DNA of 12,374 nt from Candidatus Omnitrophota bacterium (GCA_016198915.1 JACQHS010000120.1:1-12374), one strand, 5' to 3'. Shown: positions 1-7,022, counted from the first letter of the stretch. Numbers and translations: made by a program. The notes: generated by a model from the letters alone, not told the origin.

Positions 1-177
1 CTCATCCCGTTCAAGATGGTGGCGCGCGATCGGGGATGCCAGCTCACGCTGGGCCTGCCCATCGAGCGAACCTCCCCGGATCACGGCAGCGCGCTCGATA
101 TCGCCGGCCGTGGCCTTGCGCATCCCGGCTCCATGCGCTACGCCCTCCAGCTTGCCATCAAGCTGGCGCGATGCTGA
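1..177 (+). CDS. pdxA: 4-hydroxythreonine-4-phosphate dehydrogenase PdxA, C-terminal 58 residues (5' end outside window)
   Basis: PdxA is an NAD-dependent, metal-requiring dehydrogenase of the DXP-dependent pyridoxal 5'-phosphate pathway, acting in the cytoplasm. Only the C-terminal tail is present, read in frame from base 1 to TGA at 175-177. It contains the family's closing signature: TLGLP, then RTSPDHGSALDIAGRG (the His is the conserved metal ligand of the D-H-G-x-A segment), then GS..YALQLAIKLA. This matches the usual PdxA ending, so the C-terminus looks complete. The stop overlaps the rsmA start (ATGCTGA at 171-177), so the two genes are likely translationally coupled. A pdxA-rsmA pair is also classical in gammaproteobacteria (surA-pdxA-rsmA). 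The call rests on a short fragment, but the motif is distinctive. Confidence 0.9.
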   Translation, partial: LIPFKMVARDRGCQLTLGLPIERTSPDHGSALDIAGRGLAHPGSMRYALQLAIKLARC

Positions 178-1004
178 CTGCATCCGAGTTAAAGACCTTC
201 CTCCAGCTTCACAACCTCAGGCTGACGAAACGGCTCGGCCAGCATCATCTCGTGGATCCCCGCCTCGTGCAGCGTCTCATGGACCGGCTGCGCCTGTCCT
301 CGAGCGACACGGTGGTGGAAATCGGCGCCGGGCTCGGCGCTCTGACCGAGCCGCTCGCGCAGCACGCGGGGCGGGTGATTGCGGTGGACGTTGATCAGAC
401 GATCTGCGCGCTGCTGCGCGAGCGCTTGGCACAGCAGTCGAACGTCATGGTGGTGTGCGGGGACATCTTGGAGTTTCCCTGGAACGCCTACGAAGGCTCG
501 GTGGTCGTCGGGGCGATCCCCTACCACATCACGTCGCCGATTCTCGTCTCGCTGTGCGACAGCCGCCGCGCGATTCGCGAGGTGTGGCTTATCCTTCAGG
601 AGGAAGTCGCTGACCGGCTCACGGCGAAGCCGGGCACGAAGGCCTACGGGCGTTTGAGCGTCCTGGGCCAATACTGTTGGGACATCGACAAGGTGATGGC
701 GGTGCCGCGCCGCGCGTTTTTTCCTCAACCCGATGTGAACTCCGCGTGCCTGCATCTGCGGCCTCACCCGCGGCCGCCGGCGGCGGTCGTCGAGGAATCG
801 TTGATGTTTGAGGTGGTCAAGGCCGCGTTTGCGCATCGGCGAAAGACGCTGGCGAATTGCCTCAGCGCCCACGAACCGAAGCTGACCTCGCGGCCGCAGG
901 CTGAGGCGCTGCTGCGTGAGGTGGGATTGCCGGTTGCTGTGCGTGGCGAGCAGCTCTCACTGGCGCAATTCGCGGCGCTTGCCAACGCCCTGAGCCGCCG
1001 CTAG
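171..1004 (+). CDS. rsmA: 16S rRNA (adenine1518/1519-N6)-dimethyltransferase RsmA (KsgA) with atypical motif IV
   Basis: This is a SAM-dependent methyltransferase of the KsgA/Dim1/Erm family, which normally dimethylates two adjacent adenines in helix 45 of 16S rRNA late in 30S assembly. The product is 277 aa, a usual family length. The start at 171 was chosen because the SAM-domain N-terminus (LTKRLGQHHLVD) begins soon after it and because it overlaps the pdxA stop. Visible motifs are motif I EIGAGLGALTEPL (residues 50-62), the acidic ribose-binding AVDVD (71-75), LQEEVADRL with KAYGRLSV, a PQPDVNSACLHL segment, and the C-terminal RRKTLANCL. Two normally conserved sites differ. The family's GQNFL is GQHHL (23-27), and the catalytic NLPY is AIPY (115-118), so the Asn that contacts the target adenine amino group is Ala. 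The rest of the fold looks intact, so a changed activity or target is possible; an Erm-type resistance enzyme is less likely given the operon. Confidence 0.9.
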   Translation: MLTASELKTFLQLHNLRLTKRLGQHHLVDPRLVQRLMDRLRLSSSDTVVEIGAGLGALTEPLAQHAGRVIAVDVDQTICALLRERLAQQSNVMVVCGDILEFPWNAYEGSVVVGAIPYHITSPILVSLCDSRRAIREVWLILQEEVADRLTAKPGTKAYGRLSVLGQYCWDIDKVMAVPRRAFFPQPDVNSACLHLRPHPRPPAAVVEESLMFEVVKAAFAHRRKTLANCLSAHEPKLTSRPQAEALLREVGLPVAVRGEQLSLAQFAALANALSRR

Positions 1005-1020
1005 AGAAGCTGCGGGCGGC
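994..1020 (+). terminator. GC-rich hairpin across the rsmA stop codon (weak terminator candidate)
   Basis: GCCGCC (994-999) can pair with GGCGGC (1015-1020) around a loop holding the rsmA TAG. No T-tract follows, so it is not a convincing intrinsic terminator. It could only mark the end of rsmA if termination is Rho-dependent or the hairpin stabilises the mRNA 3' end. Confidence 0.2.
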
Positions 1021-1066
1021 GAGGGGTTCGGTGAGCGGCACGTGTGGAAGGCCGAGCGGGCACGGT

Positions 1067-1096
1067 GTCCCGAGCGAGCGTAGCGAGTCGAGGGAC
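1067..1096. repeat. 30-bp imperfect palindrome GTCCC...GGGAC
   Basis: GTCCC (1067-1071) and GGGAC (1092-1096) bracket a core of GAGCGAGCG, TAGCGAG and TCGA. Short palindromes of this kind (GTCCCGAGC...GAGGGAC) look like dispersed intergenic repeats rather than terminators. Only one copy is visible in this window, so its repeat status is inferred from its shape. Confidence 0.4.
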
Positions 1097-1427
1097 GAGC
1101 GAGGCCTGGAACCCGAGCGCCGGGCCCGCGCGCTGGGCGGGCCCAAGCGGTGCCGCGAACCGACCCCGAGCGAAAGCCCGCAGCTTGCGCCTTAACGTCA
1201 GTGCCCGCGGCCTGCCGGCTCGCTCAAGCGCGGGCTCCGGGCGCCCGGCTGCGGCGGGCCGGCCACCGAACTCCTCGGCGGTCGGCCTCGTCAGACATCG
1301 GTGGCCGTGGCTTGAAAGCAGCCCGCCTCGCCAGGCTGAGCCCGCGATTCGCTCGCCTGGCATGGCCGCGAGCACTTCCCAAGCCAGCGGCCAGCGGCAG
1401 AACTCATCGCTATCTGAACTCGTTGCG

Positions 1428-1456
1428 TTGACTTTAGTTAGAGCGAGTGTTATAAC
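1428..1456 (+). promoter_or_regulatory. Sigma70-type promoter of gatC, probably giving a near-leaderless mRNA
   Basis: TTGACT (1428-1433) and TATAAC (1451-1456) are separated by exactly 17 bp, and each differs from the -35/-10 consensus at one position. They sit in the only AT-rich patch of an otherwise GC-rich spacer. Transcription would be expected to begin at about 1462-1464, only some 5-7 nt before the gatC ATG at 1469, with no room for a Shine-Dalgarno site. The position, just ahead of a long same-strand run, suggests it drives gatCAB and perhaps the genes beyond. Confidence 0.75.
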
Positions 1457-1468
1457 AAAACGTCGTCG

Positions 1469-1762
1469 ATGGCCGTCGTGACTCCGGAAGTCGTCAAGCA
1501 AGTCGCCATGCTGGCGCGCCTGCGTCTGGAAGGGAAGGCGCTGACGCAGCTCGCGGCCCAGCTCGATGAAATTCTCCAGTACGTACAGCAGCTGCAGGCG
1601 GTGGACACGCAGCGCGTCGAGCCCACCAGCCATGTGCTGCCGCTCACCAACGTGCTCCGGAAGGATGAGCCAACGCCGTCGCTGAGTCAGGACGCGGTCG
1701 TTGCGTTGGCCCCAGCCGCACAGCCGCCCTTTGTGAAAGTGCCCAAAGTGATCGAAGTCTAA
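1469..1762 (+). CDS. gatC: Aspartyl/glutamyl-tRNA(Asn/Gln) amidotransferase subunit C
   Basis: GatC is the small subunit that wraps around GatA and stabilises the GatCAB amidotransferase, which converts Glu-tRNA(Gln) and/or Asp-tRNA(Asn) to the amidated forms in the cytoplasm. The 97-aa product has the expected length. It starts with the typical TPEVVKQVAMLARLRLEGKALTQL helix, then ILQYVQQLQAVDT, then the segment VEPTSHVLPLTNVLRKDEP that threads along GatA. The ATG at 1469 fits the family N-terminus and lies only 12 nt after the -10 box, so translation is probably leaderless or nearly so. gatA follows 13 bp downstream. The presence of GatCAB implies that glutaminyl- and/or asparaginyl-tRNA is made indirectly. 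Confidence 0.95.
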   Translation: MAVVTPEVVKQVAMLARLRLEGKALTQLAAQLDEILQYVQQLQAVDTQRVEPTSHVLPLTNVLRKDEPTPSLSQDAVVALAPAAQPPFVKVPKVIEV

Positions 1763-1775
1763 CCGTTCATCCCGC

Positions 1776-3287
1776 ATGGCCTCCAGAGCCCTCGCGTGCC
1801 AGACCCTCCACGAGTTACGCGACCTCATCCAGCAGGATCCGACAGCCGCGGAACATCTGCTGGAAGAACTACTGGATCGGATCGCGCAGCTCAACGGCCG
1901 CCTCCATGCCTACCTCGCAGAGCCGGACCGCAAGCGGCTGCGCCAACAGGTGCGCGAGCAGCTCAAGGCGTGCCCCAACGGGAAGCTGCGCGGCATCCCG
2001 ATCACGGTCAAGGACAATATCTGCATCCAGGGCGAAGAGACGACCTGCGCCTCGCGCATCCTCCAGGGGTTTCGCTCGCCCTACGACGCGACGGTGATCG
2101 AGCGGCTGCGTCGCGAGGGGGCCGTGCTCATGCCCCGAGCGAACATGGATGAGTTCGCGTTTGGTTCCTCCACCGAAAACTCCGCGTTCGGTCCCACCCG
2201 CAACCCGTGGGCCACCGATCGTGTGCCCGGCGGCTCCAGCGGCGGCAGTGCCGCGGCGGTCGCGGCGGACTTGGCCATCGGCGCGCTGGGCAGCGACACC
2301 GGAGGGTCCATCCGCCAGCCGGCGTCGTTCTGCGGCATCGTGGGGATGAAGCCGACGTACGGGCGCGTGTCGCGCTATGGGCTCGTGGCCTTTGCGTCGT
2401 CGCTGGACCAGATCGGGCCGCTCACCAAGGATGTGACGGATGCGGCAATCCTGCTCTCAGTGATTGCGGGCCATGATGCGCGCGATTCCACGTCGGCCCC
2501 GGTGGAGGTGCCGGACTACGTGAGCCAACTCAACACGTCGGTCAAGGGTTTGCGGATCGGGCTGCCGAAGCTTCCTGAAGAGGGGTTGGACCACGAGGTC
2601 AACGACAGCCTTGCGGAGGCAGTGAAGGCGTTTGAACGTTTGGGATGCCAGACCACGTCCGTGGAGTTGCGGCAGATCGACAAGGCGATCGCCACGTACT
2701 ACATCATCGCAACGGCTGAAGCCAGCTCCAATCTGGCGCGGTACGACGGTGTGCAATACGGTTATCGAGCGGTCGGTTCGGGGTTGGGGGTTGAGGGTTC
2801 GGGGCAAGCCCAGAGCCCAGAACCCAGAACCCAGAACGCACTACTGGATATGTATCTGACGACACGGACCAGCGGGTTCGGCGATGAGCCGAAGCGCCGC
2901 ATTCTGCTGGGAACCTATGTGCTGTCCCACGGCTACTACGACGCCTACTACCTGAAGGGCATGAAGGTCCGGACGCTCATCAAACAGGACTTCGATGAGG
3001 CGTTCAAGCGTTGCGACCTTGTGGTCATGCCGACGGCCCCCAGCCCGGCCTTTCGCCTCGGCGAGAAGATTGATGACCCTCTGCAAATGTACCTGTCGGA
3101 TATTTACACGATCTCCGCGAACCTCGCCGGCGTGCCTGCGGTTTCGATCCCGTGCGGGCTTTCCAAGGCCGGCCTACCGATAGGGATGCAGCTCTTAACC
3201 GCCCCGTTTCGCGAGGATCTCTTGTTACGAGCGGCATACGCGTACGAGCAAGCCACCGACTGGCACCGAAGGCAGCCCGGGCTATGA
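1776..3287 (+). CDS. gatA: Aspartyl/glutamyl-tRNA amidotransferase subunit A, with an in-frame repeat insertion
   Basis: GatA is the amidase-signature subunit that hydrolyses glutamine (or asparagine) and channels ammonia to GatB. At 503 aa it is slightly longer than usual. The Ser-cisSer-Lys triad is present: Lys79 in ITVKDN, cis-Ser154 in GGSSGGSAA and Ser178 in GSDTGGSIRQPASFCG. The family segment ASSNLARYDGVQYGYR is followed by about 24 residues (332-355, low-complexity Gly/Ser/Pro/Gln) before LLDMYLTTRTSGFG; most homologues have only about 5-6 residues there. These extra residues are encoded by a heptamer-based palindrome (2776-2837) and leave the frame open. The C-terminal half (RRILLGTYVLSHGYYDAYY, ANLAGVPAVSIPCG) is intact, so the enzyme is probably functional. 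No Shine-Dalgarno is visible in the 13-bp gap after gatC. The stop overlaps the gatB start (ATGA, 3284-3287). Confidence 0.96.
   Translation: MASRALACQTLHELRDLIQQDPTAAEHLLEELLDRIAQLNGRLHAYLAEPDRKRLRQQVREQLKACPNGKLRGIPITVKDNICIQGEETTCASRILQGFRSPYDATVIERLRREGAVLMPRANMDEFAFGSSTENSAFGPTRNPWATDRVPGGSSGGSAAAVAADLAIGALGSDTGGSIRQPASFCGIVGMKPTYGRVSRYGLVAFASSLDQIGPLTKDVTDAAILLSVIAGHDARDSTSAPVEVPDYVSQLNTSVKGLRIGLPKLPEEGLDHEVNDSLAEAVKAFERLGCQTTSVELRQIDKAIATYYIIATAEASSNLARYDGVQYGYRAVGSGLGVEGSGQAQSPEPRTQNALLDMYLTTRTSGFGDEPKRRILLGTYVLSHGYYDAYYLKGMKVRTLIKQDFDEAFKRCDLVVMPTAPSPAFRLGEKIDDPLQMYLSDIYTISANLAGVPAVSIPCGLSKAGLPIGMQLLTAPFREDLLLRAAYAYEQATDWHRRQPGL
2776..2837. repeat. Heptamer-armed palindromic element inserted in frame in gatA
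   Basis: The left arm (2776-2804) is a run of degenerate 7-bp units of the form GGTTCGG/GGTTGGG. The right arm (2809-2837) is a run of CCCAGAA-type units. The reverse complement of the right arm lines up with the left arm over 29 bp in the same 7-bp phase, with 7 mismatches and a 4-nt centre (CAAG). It encodes residues of gatA that homologues lack, which suggests an insertion rather than ancestral sequence. A second element of the same architecture lies at 12169-12256. Confidence 0.8.
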
Positions 3288-4720
3288 ATTACGAATCGGT
3301 GATCGGCCTCGAGGTCCATCTCCAGCTCAGCACCAAGACGAAGCTGTTCTGCGGCTGCCTCACGAAGTTCGGAGCGCCCCCGAACAGCCAGACGTGCCCG
3401 GTGTGTCTCGGCCTGCCCGGGGTGCTGCCGGTGCTGAATGAGCAGGCGTTTGCCTGGGGGATCAAGGTGGCGCTCGCGCTGAACTGCCAGATCGCCAACG
3501 TGATGAAGTTTGATCGCAAGCAGTACTTCTACCCCGATCTGCCCAAGAACTTCCAGATCTCCCAGTACGACCAGCCACTCTCCCAGCACGGGCACCTCGA
3601 CATCACGGTGGGGGAACAGGCGAAGCGGATCGGCATCACGCGCGTCCACATGGAGGAGGACGCGGGCAAGCTCCTCCATGACACGGGGGGTGCCTCCAGT
3701 TTCGTGGACTTCAACCGCACCGGGGTGCCGCTGCTGGAGATCGTCAGCGAGCCCGATATACGGTCTTCCGACGAAGCCTACCACTATCTCACGGAGCTCA
3801 AAGCGATCCTACAATATTTGGACGTCTCCACCTGCAATATGGAAGAAGGCAGTCTGCGCTGCGATACGAACGTCTCGTTGCGGTCGCCGGGTGTTGCGGC
3901 CTTCGGCGCGAAGGTGGAGGTGAAAAATCTCAACTCCTTCCGCGCCGTGAAGCTGGCGTTGGAGTATGAAACGAAGCGCCAGGCCGCGCAGCTTGACCGC
4001 GGTGATCGGATCGTGCAAGAGACGAGGTTGTGGAACGCGAAAAAAGCGATCACCGGTCCGATGCGCAGCAAAGAGGAGGCGGCCGACTACCGGTATTTCC
4101 CCGAGCCGGACCTGGTCCCCTTTGTGATCGAGCCGTCGGTCATCGAGCGGGTGCGGGCGGGACTACCGGAACTGCCCGCCCAGCGGCGCGTGCGGTTTCA
4201 GCAACGGCACCAGCTCTCGGCGTACGATGCCCAGGGGATTGCCCAGGATCGCGCGCTGGCGGATCTCTTTGAGCAGGCGCTGGAAACCTACCCGAAGCCG
4301 AAGCCGGTGGCCAACTGGATCATGGGCGATCTGTCAGCCTATCTCAACGCCCACGCCGTCACGCTGGCGGATGTGAAACTTCGCCCCGAGTGGCTCGGAC
4401 ATCTGCTACAATTGATAGAGGAAGGCACGCTCTCCGGCAAGATGGCGAAGGACGTCCTCCAGCAGGTCCTGGAGCGTGGGGTTGACCCTGTGGAGCTCGT
4501 GAACCAGGGCAGCCTGCGGCAGGTTGTCGATGCCGATGCCTTGGAGCGGATTGCCGAGGACGTGGTGCAGGCGTTCCCGAAGTCGGTGGAGGATTACGGC
4601 AAGGGCAAGACGAACGCGCTGATGTACCTTGTGGGTCAAGCGATGAAACGCTCGCAAGGCAAAGCGAATCCGGAGCAGATGACCGAGATGTTGAAGCGGA
4701 AGCTGGTGAGCCGGCCATGA
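3284..4720 (+). CDS. gatB: Aspartyl/glutamyl-tRNA amidotransferase subunit B
   Basis: GatB is the kinase/transamidase subunit: it binds the misacylated tRNA, activates the side-chain carboxylate with ATP and uses ammonia from GatA. The start at 3284 overlaps the gatA stop and gives the family N-terminus MNYESVIGLEVHLQLSTKTKLFCGC; an upstream in-frame ATG at 3152 would overlap gatA by more than 130 bp and add nothing family-like. The product is 478 aa, the normal size. Visible are the zinc-site cysteines 23, 25, 38 and 41 (CGC...CPVC), the GLEVH motif (His12), VHMEEDAGK (Glu124/125), FNRTGVPLLEIVSEPD, and the signature NMEEGSLRCDTNVSLR. The C-terminal third is the helical plus YqeY-type tRNA-binding region (GKMAKDVLQQVLERG ... 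GKTNALMYLVGQAMKRSQGKANP). The stop overlaps the next start (ATGA, 4717-4720), so the run is translationally coupled. Confidence 0.97.
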   Translation: MNYESVIGLEVHLQLSTKTKLFCGCLTKFGAPPNSQTCPVCLGLPGVLPVLNEQAFAWGIKVALALNCQIANVMKFDRKQYFYPDLPKNFQISQYDQPLSQHGHLDITVGEQAKRIGITRVHMEEDAGKLLHDTGGASSFVDFNRTGVPLLEIVSEPDIRSSDEAYHYLTELKAILQYLDVSTCNMEEGSLRCDTNVSLRSPGVAAFGAKVEVKNLNSFRAVKLALEYETKRQAAQLDRGDRIVQETRLWNAKKAITGPMRSKEEAADYRYFPEPDLVPFVIEPSVIERVRAGLPELPAQRRVRFQQRHQLSAYDAQGIAQDRALADLFEQALETYPKPKPVANWIMGDLSAYLNAHAVTLADVKLRPEWLGHLLQLIEEGTLSGKMAKDVLQQVLERGVDPVELVNQGSLRQVVDADALERIAEDVVQAFPKSVEDYGKGKTNALMYLVGQAMKRSQGKANPEQMTEMLKRKLVSRP

Positions 4721-6000
4721 GACGCCGTTGGTGGCTCATCTGGATCCTCGCCGCGGGCATCGGTGTGGCGGCGGCCCAGGTGGGCGGCCTGGAGGCGAAA
4801 CGCGCATCCCCGGACAACGAAGAGCTCTACAAAGAGCTCGAGCTGTTTGAGCAGGCGCTGTCGCTGGTCCGCTCCGATTACGTCGAAGCGCCGGAATCAA
4901 AACAGCTGATCTACGGCGCGCTCAAAGGGATGCTGGCGACGCTCGATCCCTACAGCCAGTTCCTGGACCCCGACAGCTACAACGAGCTCAAGGTCGAGAC
5001 CGAAGGCGAGTTCGGCGGGTTGGGGGTGGAAATCACCATCAAGGATGACCTGCTCACCATCATCTCCCCGATTGATGACACCCCGGCCTTCAAGGCCGGC
5101 CTGCAGGCCGGCGACCGCATCGTGAAGATTGACGGCCAGATCACCCGGGGCATCACGCTCCTGGAGGCCGTGAAGAAGCTGCGCGGAAGGCCGGGCACCC
5201 AGGTGGCGCTGACCATCCTCCGTGAGGGGGAGAACGAGCTGAAGGACGTGACCATCACCCGGGACATCATCAAATTCCAAAGCGTCCGTGAGGCGAAAAT
5301 CATCGAGGATCACATCGGCTACATTCGTCTCTCTGATTTTCGCGAGAACACCCCGAAGGACTTGAGCGAGGCGATCACGAAGCTCAAGGCGGAAGCGATG
5401 GACGGCGTGATCCTTGACCTGCGCAACAATCCCGGGGGCCTGCTGGATGTTGCGGTGTCGGTGACGGAGCAGTTCCTGGACCGCCGCCAGATCATTGTGA
5501 CGACGAAGGGACGGCTGCGGAATCAAAACCTGGAGTTTCGTTCCAGCATCGACGGCTCGCTCAACGGGATGCCGATGGTCGTGCTGATCAATCAAGGGTC
5601 TGCCTCGGCGTCGGAGATTGTGGCCGGCGCCATCCAAGACCATCATCGCGGCGTCGTCATAGGGACGAAATCGCACGGGAAAGGCTCGGTCCAGACGGTG
5701 TTCCCGCTGAAAGACGGCAGCGCGCTGCGGTTGACCACGAGCAAATGGTTCACGCCGGGCGGCCGGCCGATCCACGGCGAGGGAATCACGCCGGATGTCG
5801 ACGTCCCGTTTGAACGGCCGCCCGACTCCAATGAGAAGTCTGCGGAAGAGGCCGCCGAGGCCGTCTTCGACCGCGTCGAAGCCGAGAACCCGTCGGCGGA
5901 GCCTGCCAACAAGAAACCGCTCGATAACCAGCTCGCCCGGGCCGTCGATCTCCTGAAGGGCATCAAGGTCCTTGGATCCAGGGAGAAGGCCACGCCGTGA
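4717..6000 (+). CDS. ctpA: S41 family C-terminal processing serine protease with PDZ domain (CtpA/Prc type)
   Basis: This is a Ser/Lys-dyad protease of the periplasm or cell envelope that trims or degrades proteins recognised by their C-termini. The 427-aa product begins with MRRRWWLIWILAAGIGVAAAQ, a positively charged N-region and hydrophobic core fitting a signal peptide or membrane anchor. An N-terminal helical segment (about 35-95, with the typical GALKGMLATLDPYSQFLDP) precedes a PDZ domain (about 98-185, GGLGVEI ... AGLQAGDRIVKIDG). The catalytic core follows, with DLRNNPGGLLDVAV, GSASASEI and GTKSHGKGSVQT. By family spacing the nucleophile is Ser297, Glu300 supports it, and the general base is Lys322, 25 residues after the Ser. 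A charged, Glu-rich C-terminal tail is less conserved. The stop overlaps tsaD (GTGA, 5997-6000). The exact substrate cannot be told from the sequence. Confidence 0.93.
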   Translation: MRRRWWLIWILAAGIGVAAAQVGGLEAKRASPDNEELYKELELFEQALSLVRSDYVEAPESKQLIYGALKGMLATLDPYSQFLDPDSYNELKVETEGEFGGLGVEITIKDDLLTIISPIDDTPAFKAGLQAGDRIVKIDGQITRGITLLEAVKKLRGRPGTQVALTILREGENELKDVTITRDIIKFQSVREAKIIEDHIGYIRLSDFRENTPKDLSEAITKLKAEAMDGVILDLRNNPGGLLDVAVSVTEQFLDRRQIIVTTKGRLRNQNLEFRSSIDGSLNGMPMVVLINQGSASASEIVAGAIQDHHRGVVIGTKSHGKGSVQTVFPLKDGSALRLTTSKWFTPGGRPIHGEGITPDVDVPFERPPDSNEKSAEEAAEAVFDRVEAENPSAEPANKKPLDNQLARAVDLLKGIKVLGSREKATP

Positions 6001-7022
6001 GTCGTCCAGTGATCCGCATTGTCGGCATTGAGACGTCGTGCGATGAAACGGCGGTCGGGATTGTGGAAGACGGCAAGCGGGTGGCCGCGAACGTCGTCGC
6101 CTCCAGCCTCGAACACCATCGTCCCTACGGCGGCGTGATTCCGGAGATCGCGGCTCGCGCGCACGTCGAAACCATCTGGGATGTGCTGGCCCAGGCCCTG
6201 GAAACCGCGCACCTTTCGCCCGACGCGATCGACGCGATTGCCGTCACGCAAGGGCCGGGCTTGCCTGGGGCGCTGCTGATCGGTGTGGCCTTTGCCAAGG
6301 GGCTGGCGCTGTCGCTGGACCGTCCCCTCATTCCGGTGGATCATCTCGCCGCCCATCTCTACGCCGGAGAGATGACGACTCCCGGGCTTGGCAGCCCGTA
6401 CATCGGGCTGGTGGTTTCCGGTGGGCACACCCTGCTGTGCGTAGCGCACGCGGAGTGCCGCTATGAGCTGCTGGGTGAAACCAAAGATGACGCGGTCGGG
6501 GAAGCGTTTGACAAGGTGGCCAAGCTGCTCGGTCTGGGATATCCCGGCGGGCCGGTGATCGACCGGCTCTCGGAGGAGGGGCGGACAGCCATTCAGTTTC
6601 CACGCAGCCATTCCAAGCAACCCTTCGACTTCAGTTTCAGCGGACTCAAGACCGCCGTGTATAACTATGTGAAACGAATGGCAGAGAATGCGGAACATTC
6701 CCTTAGCCGTCAGGATGTGGCGGATGTCGCGGCCAGTTTCCAGGAAGCCGCGGTGGACGTCCTGGTGGCCAAGACGCTGCGGGCCGTTCAGCGGACCGGA
6801 ATCCATCGCGTGGTCGTGGGAGGCGGGGTGGCGTCGAACCGGCGCCTGCGGACACGGTTCGCCGAGGAAGCGGCCGAAAAAAAGCTGGAGGTGGTCTTCC
6901 CGCCTCCGGCGCTCTGTGTGGACAACGGGGCGATGGTCGCCGGGATCGGCTACCCCTTATTGCAGCGCGGGAGGGTCGCCGCGCTGTCGCTCAACGCCGA
7001 TCCCAATCTGTGTTTAGCCTGA
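5997..7022 (+). CDS. tsaD: tRNA N6-adenosine threonylcarbamoyltransferase TsaD
   Basis: TsaD (Kae1/YgjD/Gcp) transfers the threonylcarbamoyl group from TC-AMP to A37 of ANN-decoding tRNAs, working with TsaB and TsaE in the cytoplasm. The product is 341 aa, normal length. The start is GTG at 5997, overlapping the ctp stop; it gives the family N-terminus IVGIETSCDETAVGIV. Metal ligands are visible as the His116-x3-His120 pair (DHLAAHLYA) and Asp309 in VDNGAMVAGIGY. Other motifs are PEIAARAHVETI, TQGPGLPGALLIG, VVSGGHTLLC, the FDKVAKLLGLGYPGGP segment, FDFSFSGLKTAV and VVVGGGVASNRRLR. Everything expected is present and the gene looks intact. A GGGAGAAGG stretch lies upstream but further from the GTG than an ideal Shine-Dalgarno. 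Confidence 0.97.
   Translation: MSRPVIRIVGIETSCDETAVGIVEDGKRVAANVVASSLEHHRPYGGVIPEIAARAHVETIWDVLAQALETAHLSPDAIDAIAVTQGPGLPGALLIGVAFAKGLALSLDRPLIPVDHLAAHLYAGEMTTPGLGSPYIGLVVSGGHTLLCVAHAECRYELLGETKDDAVGEAFDKVAKLLGLGYPGGPVIDRLSEEGRTAIQFPRSHSKQPFDFSFSGLKTAVYNYVKRMAENAEHSLSRQDVADVAASFQEAAVDVLVAKTLRAVQRTGIHRVVVGGGVASNRRLRTRFAEEAAEKKLEVVFPPPALCVDNGAMVAGIGYPLLQRGRVAALSLNADPNLCLA

Larger units (their letters stand above)
1005..1468. other. 464-bp gene-free, GC-rich intergenic region rich in inverted repeats
   Basis: No protein on either strand here resembles a family I recognise; the open frames look like GC-rich shadows. The stretch contains several potential stems. GGTTC and GCGGCA (1025-1040) can pair with TGCCGCGAACC (1151-1161), with a 5-nt bulge. 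This enclosing stem brackets a GTCCC/GGGAC palindrome (1067-1096) and an 8-bp perfect stem GGGCCCGC/GCGGGCCC (1122-1129 with 1137-1144). Further on are GCCCGCG/CGCGGGC (1203-1209 with 1229-1235), the perfect palindrome CCGGGCGCCCGG (1237-1248) and CCACCGA/TCGGCGG with one mismatch (1263-1269 with 1275-1281). GC-rich DNA folds easily by chance, so a structured RNA is only a possibility. No known RNA class (RNase P, tmRNA, SRP, tRNA) was recognised. The last 40 bases are AT-richer and hold the gatC promoter. Confidence 0.5.

Noticed and set aside
36..170. Upstream extension of rsmA to an ATG at 36
   Set aside because: It would overlap pdxA by more than 140 bp, and the extra 45 residues are low-complexity shadow sequence. 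The 171 start fits the family and the overlap.
1122..1144. 8-bp perfect GC stem as an intrinsic terminator of rsmA
   Set aside because: No T-run follows on either strand, and it lies more than 100 bp after the stop.
1001..1894. Long minus-strand open frame (about 297 codons) across the spacer and gatC
   Set aside because: It is antisense to a confident gatC and the gatA start, is Arg/Ser/Ala-rich and matches no family I know. GC-rich DNA keeps such antisense frames open by chance.
4897..5775. 292-codon minus-strand open frame opposite ctp
   Set aside because: Same reasoning: it lies entirely within the coding sequence of the S41 protease and has no family features.
5643..6806. 387-codon minus-strand open frame opposite ctp and tsaD
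   Set aside because: Both + strand genes are certain from their motifs. The antisense product has no recognisable domain and fits a shadow of codon bias.
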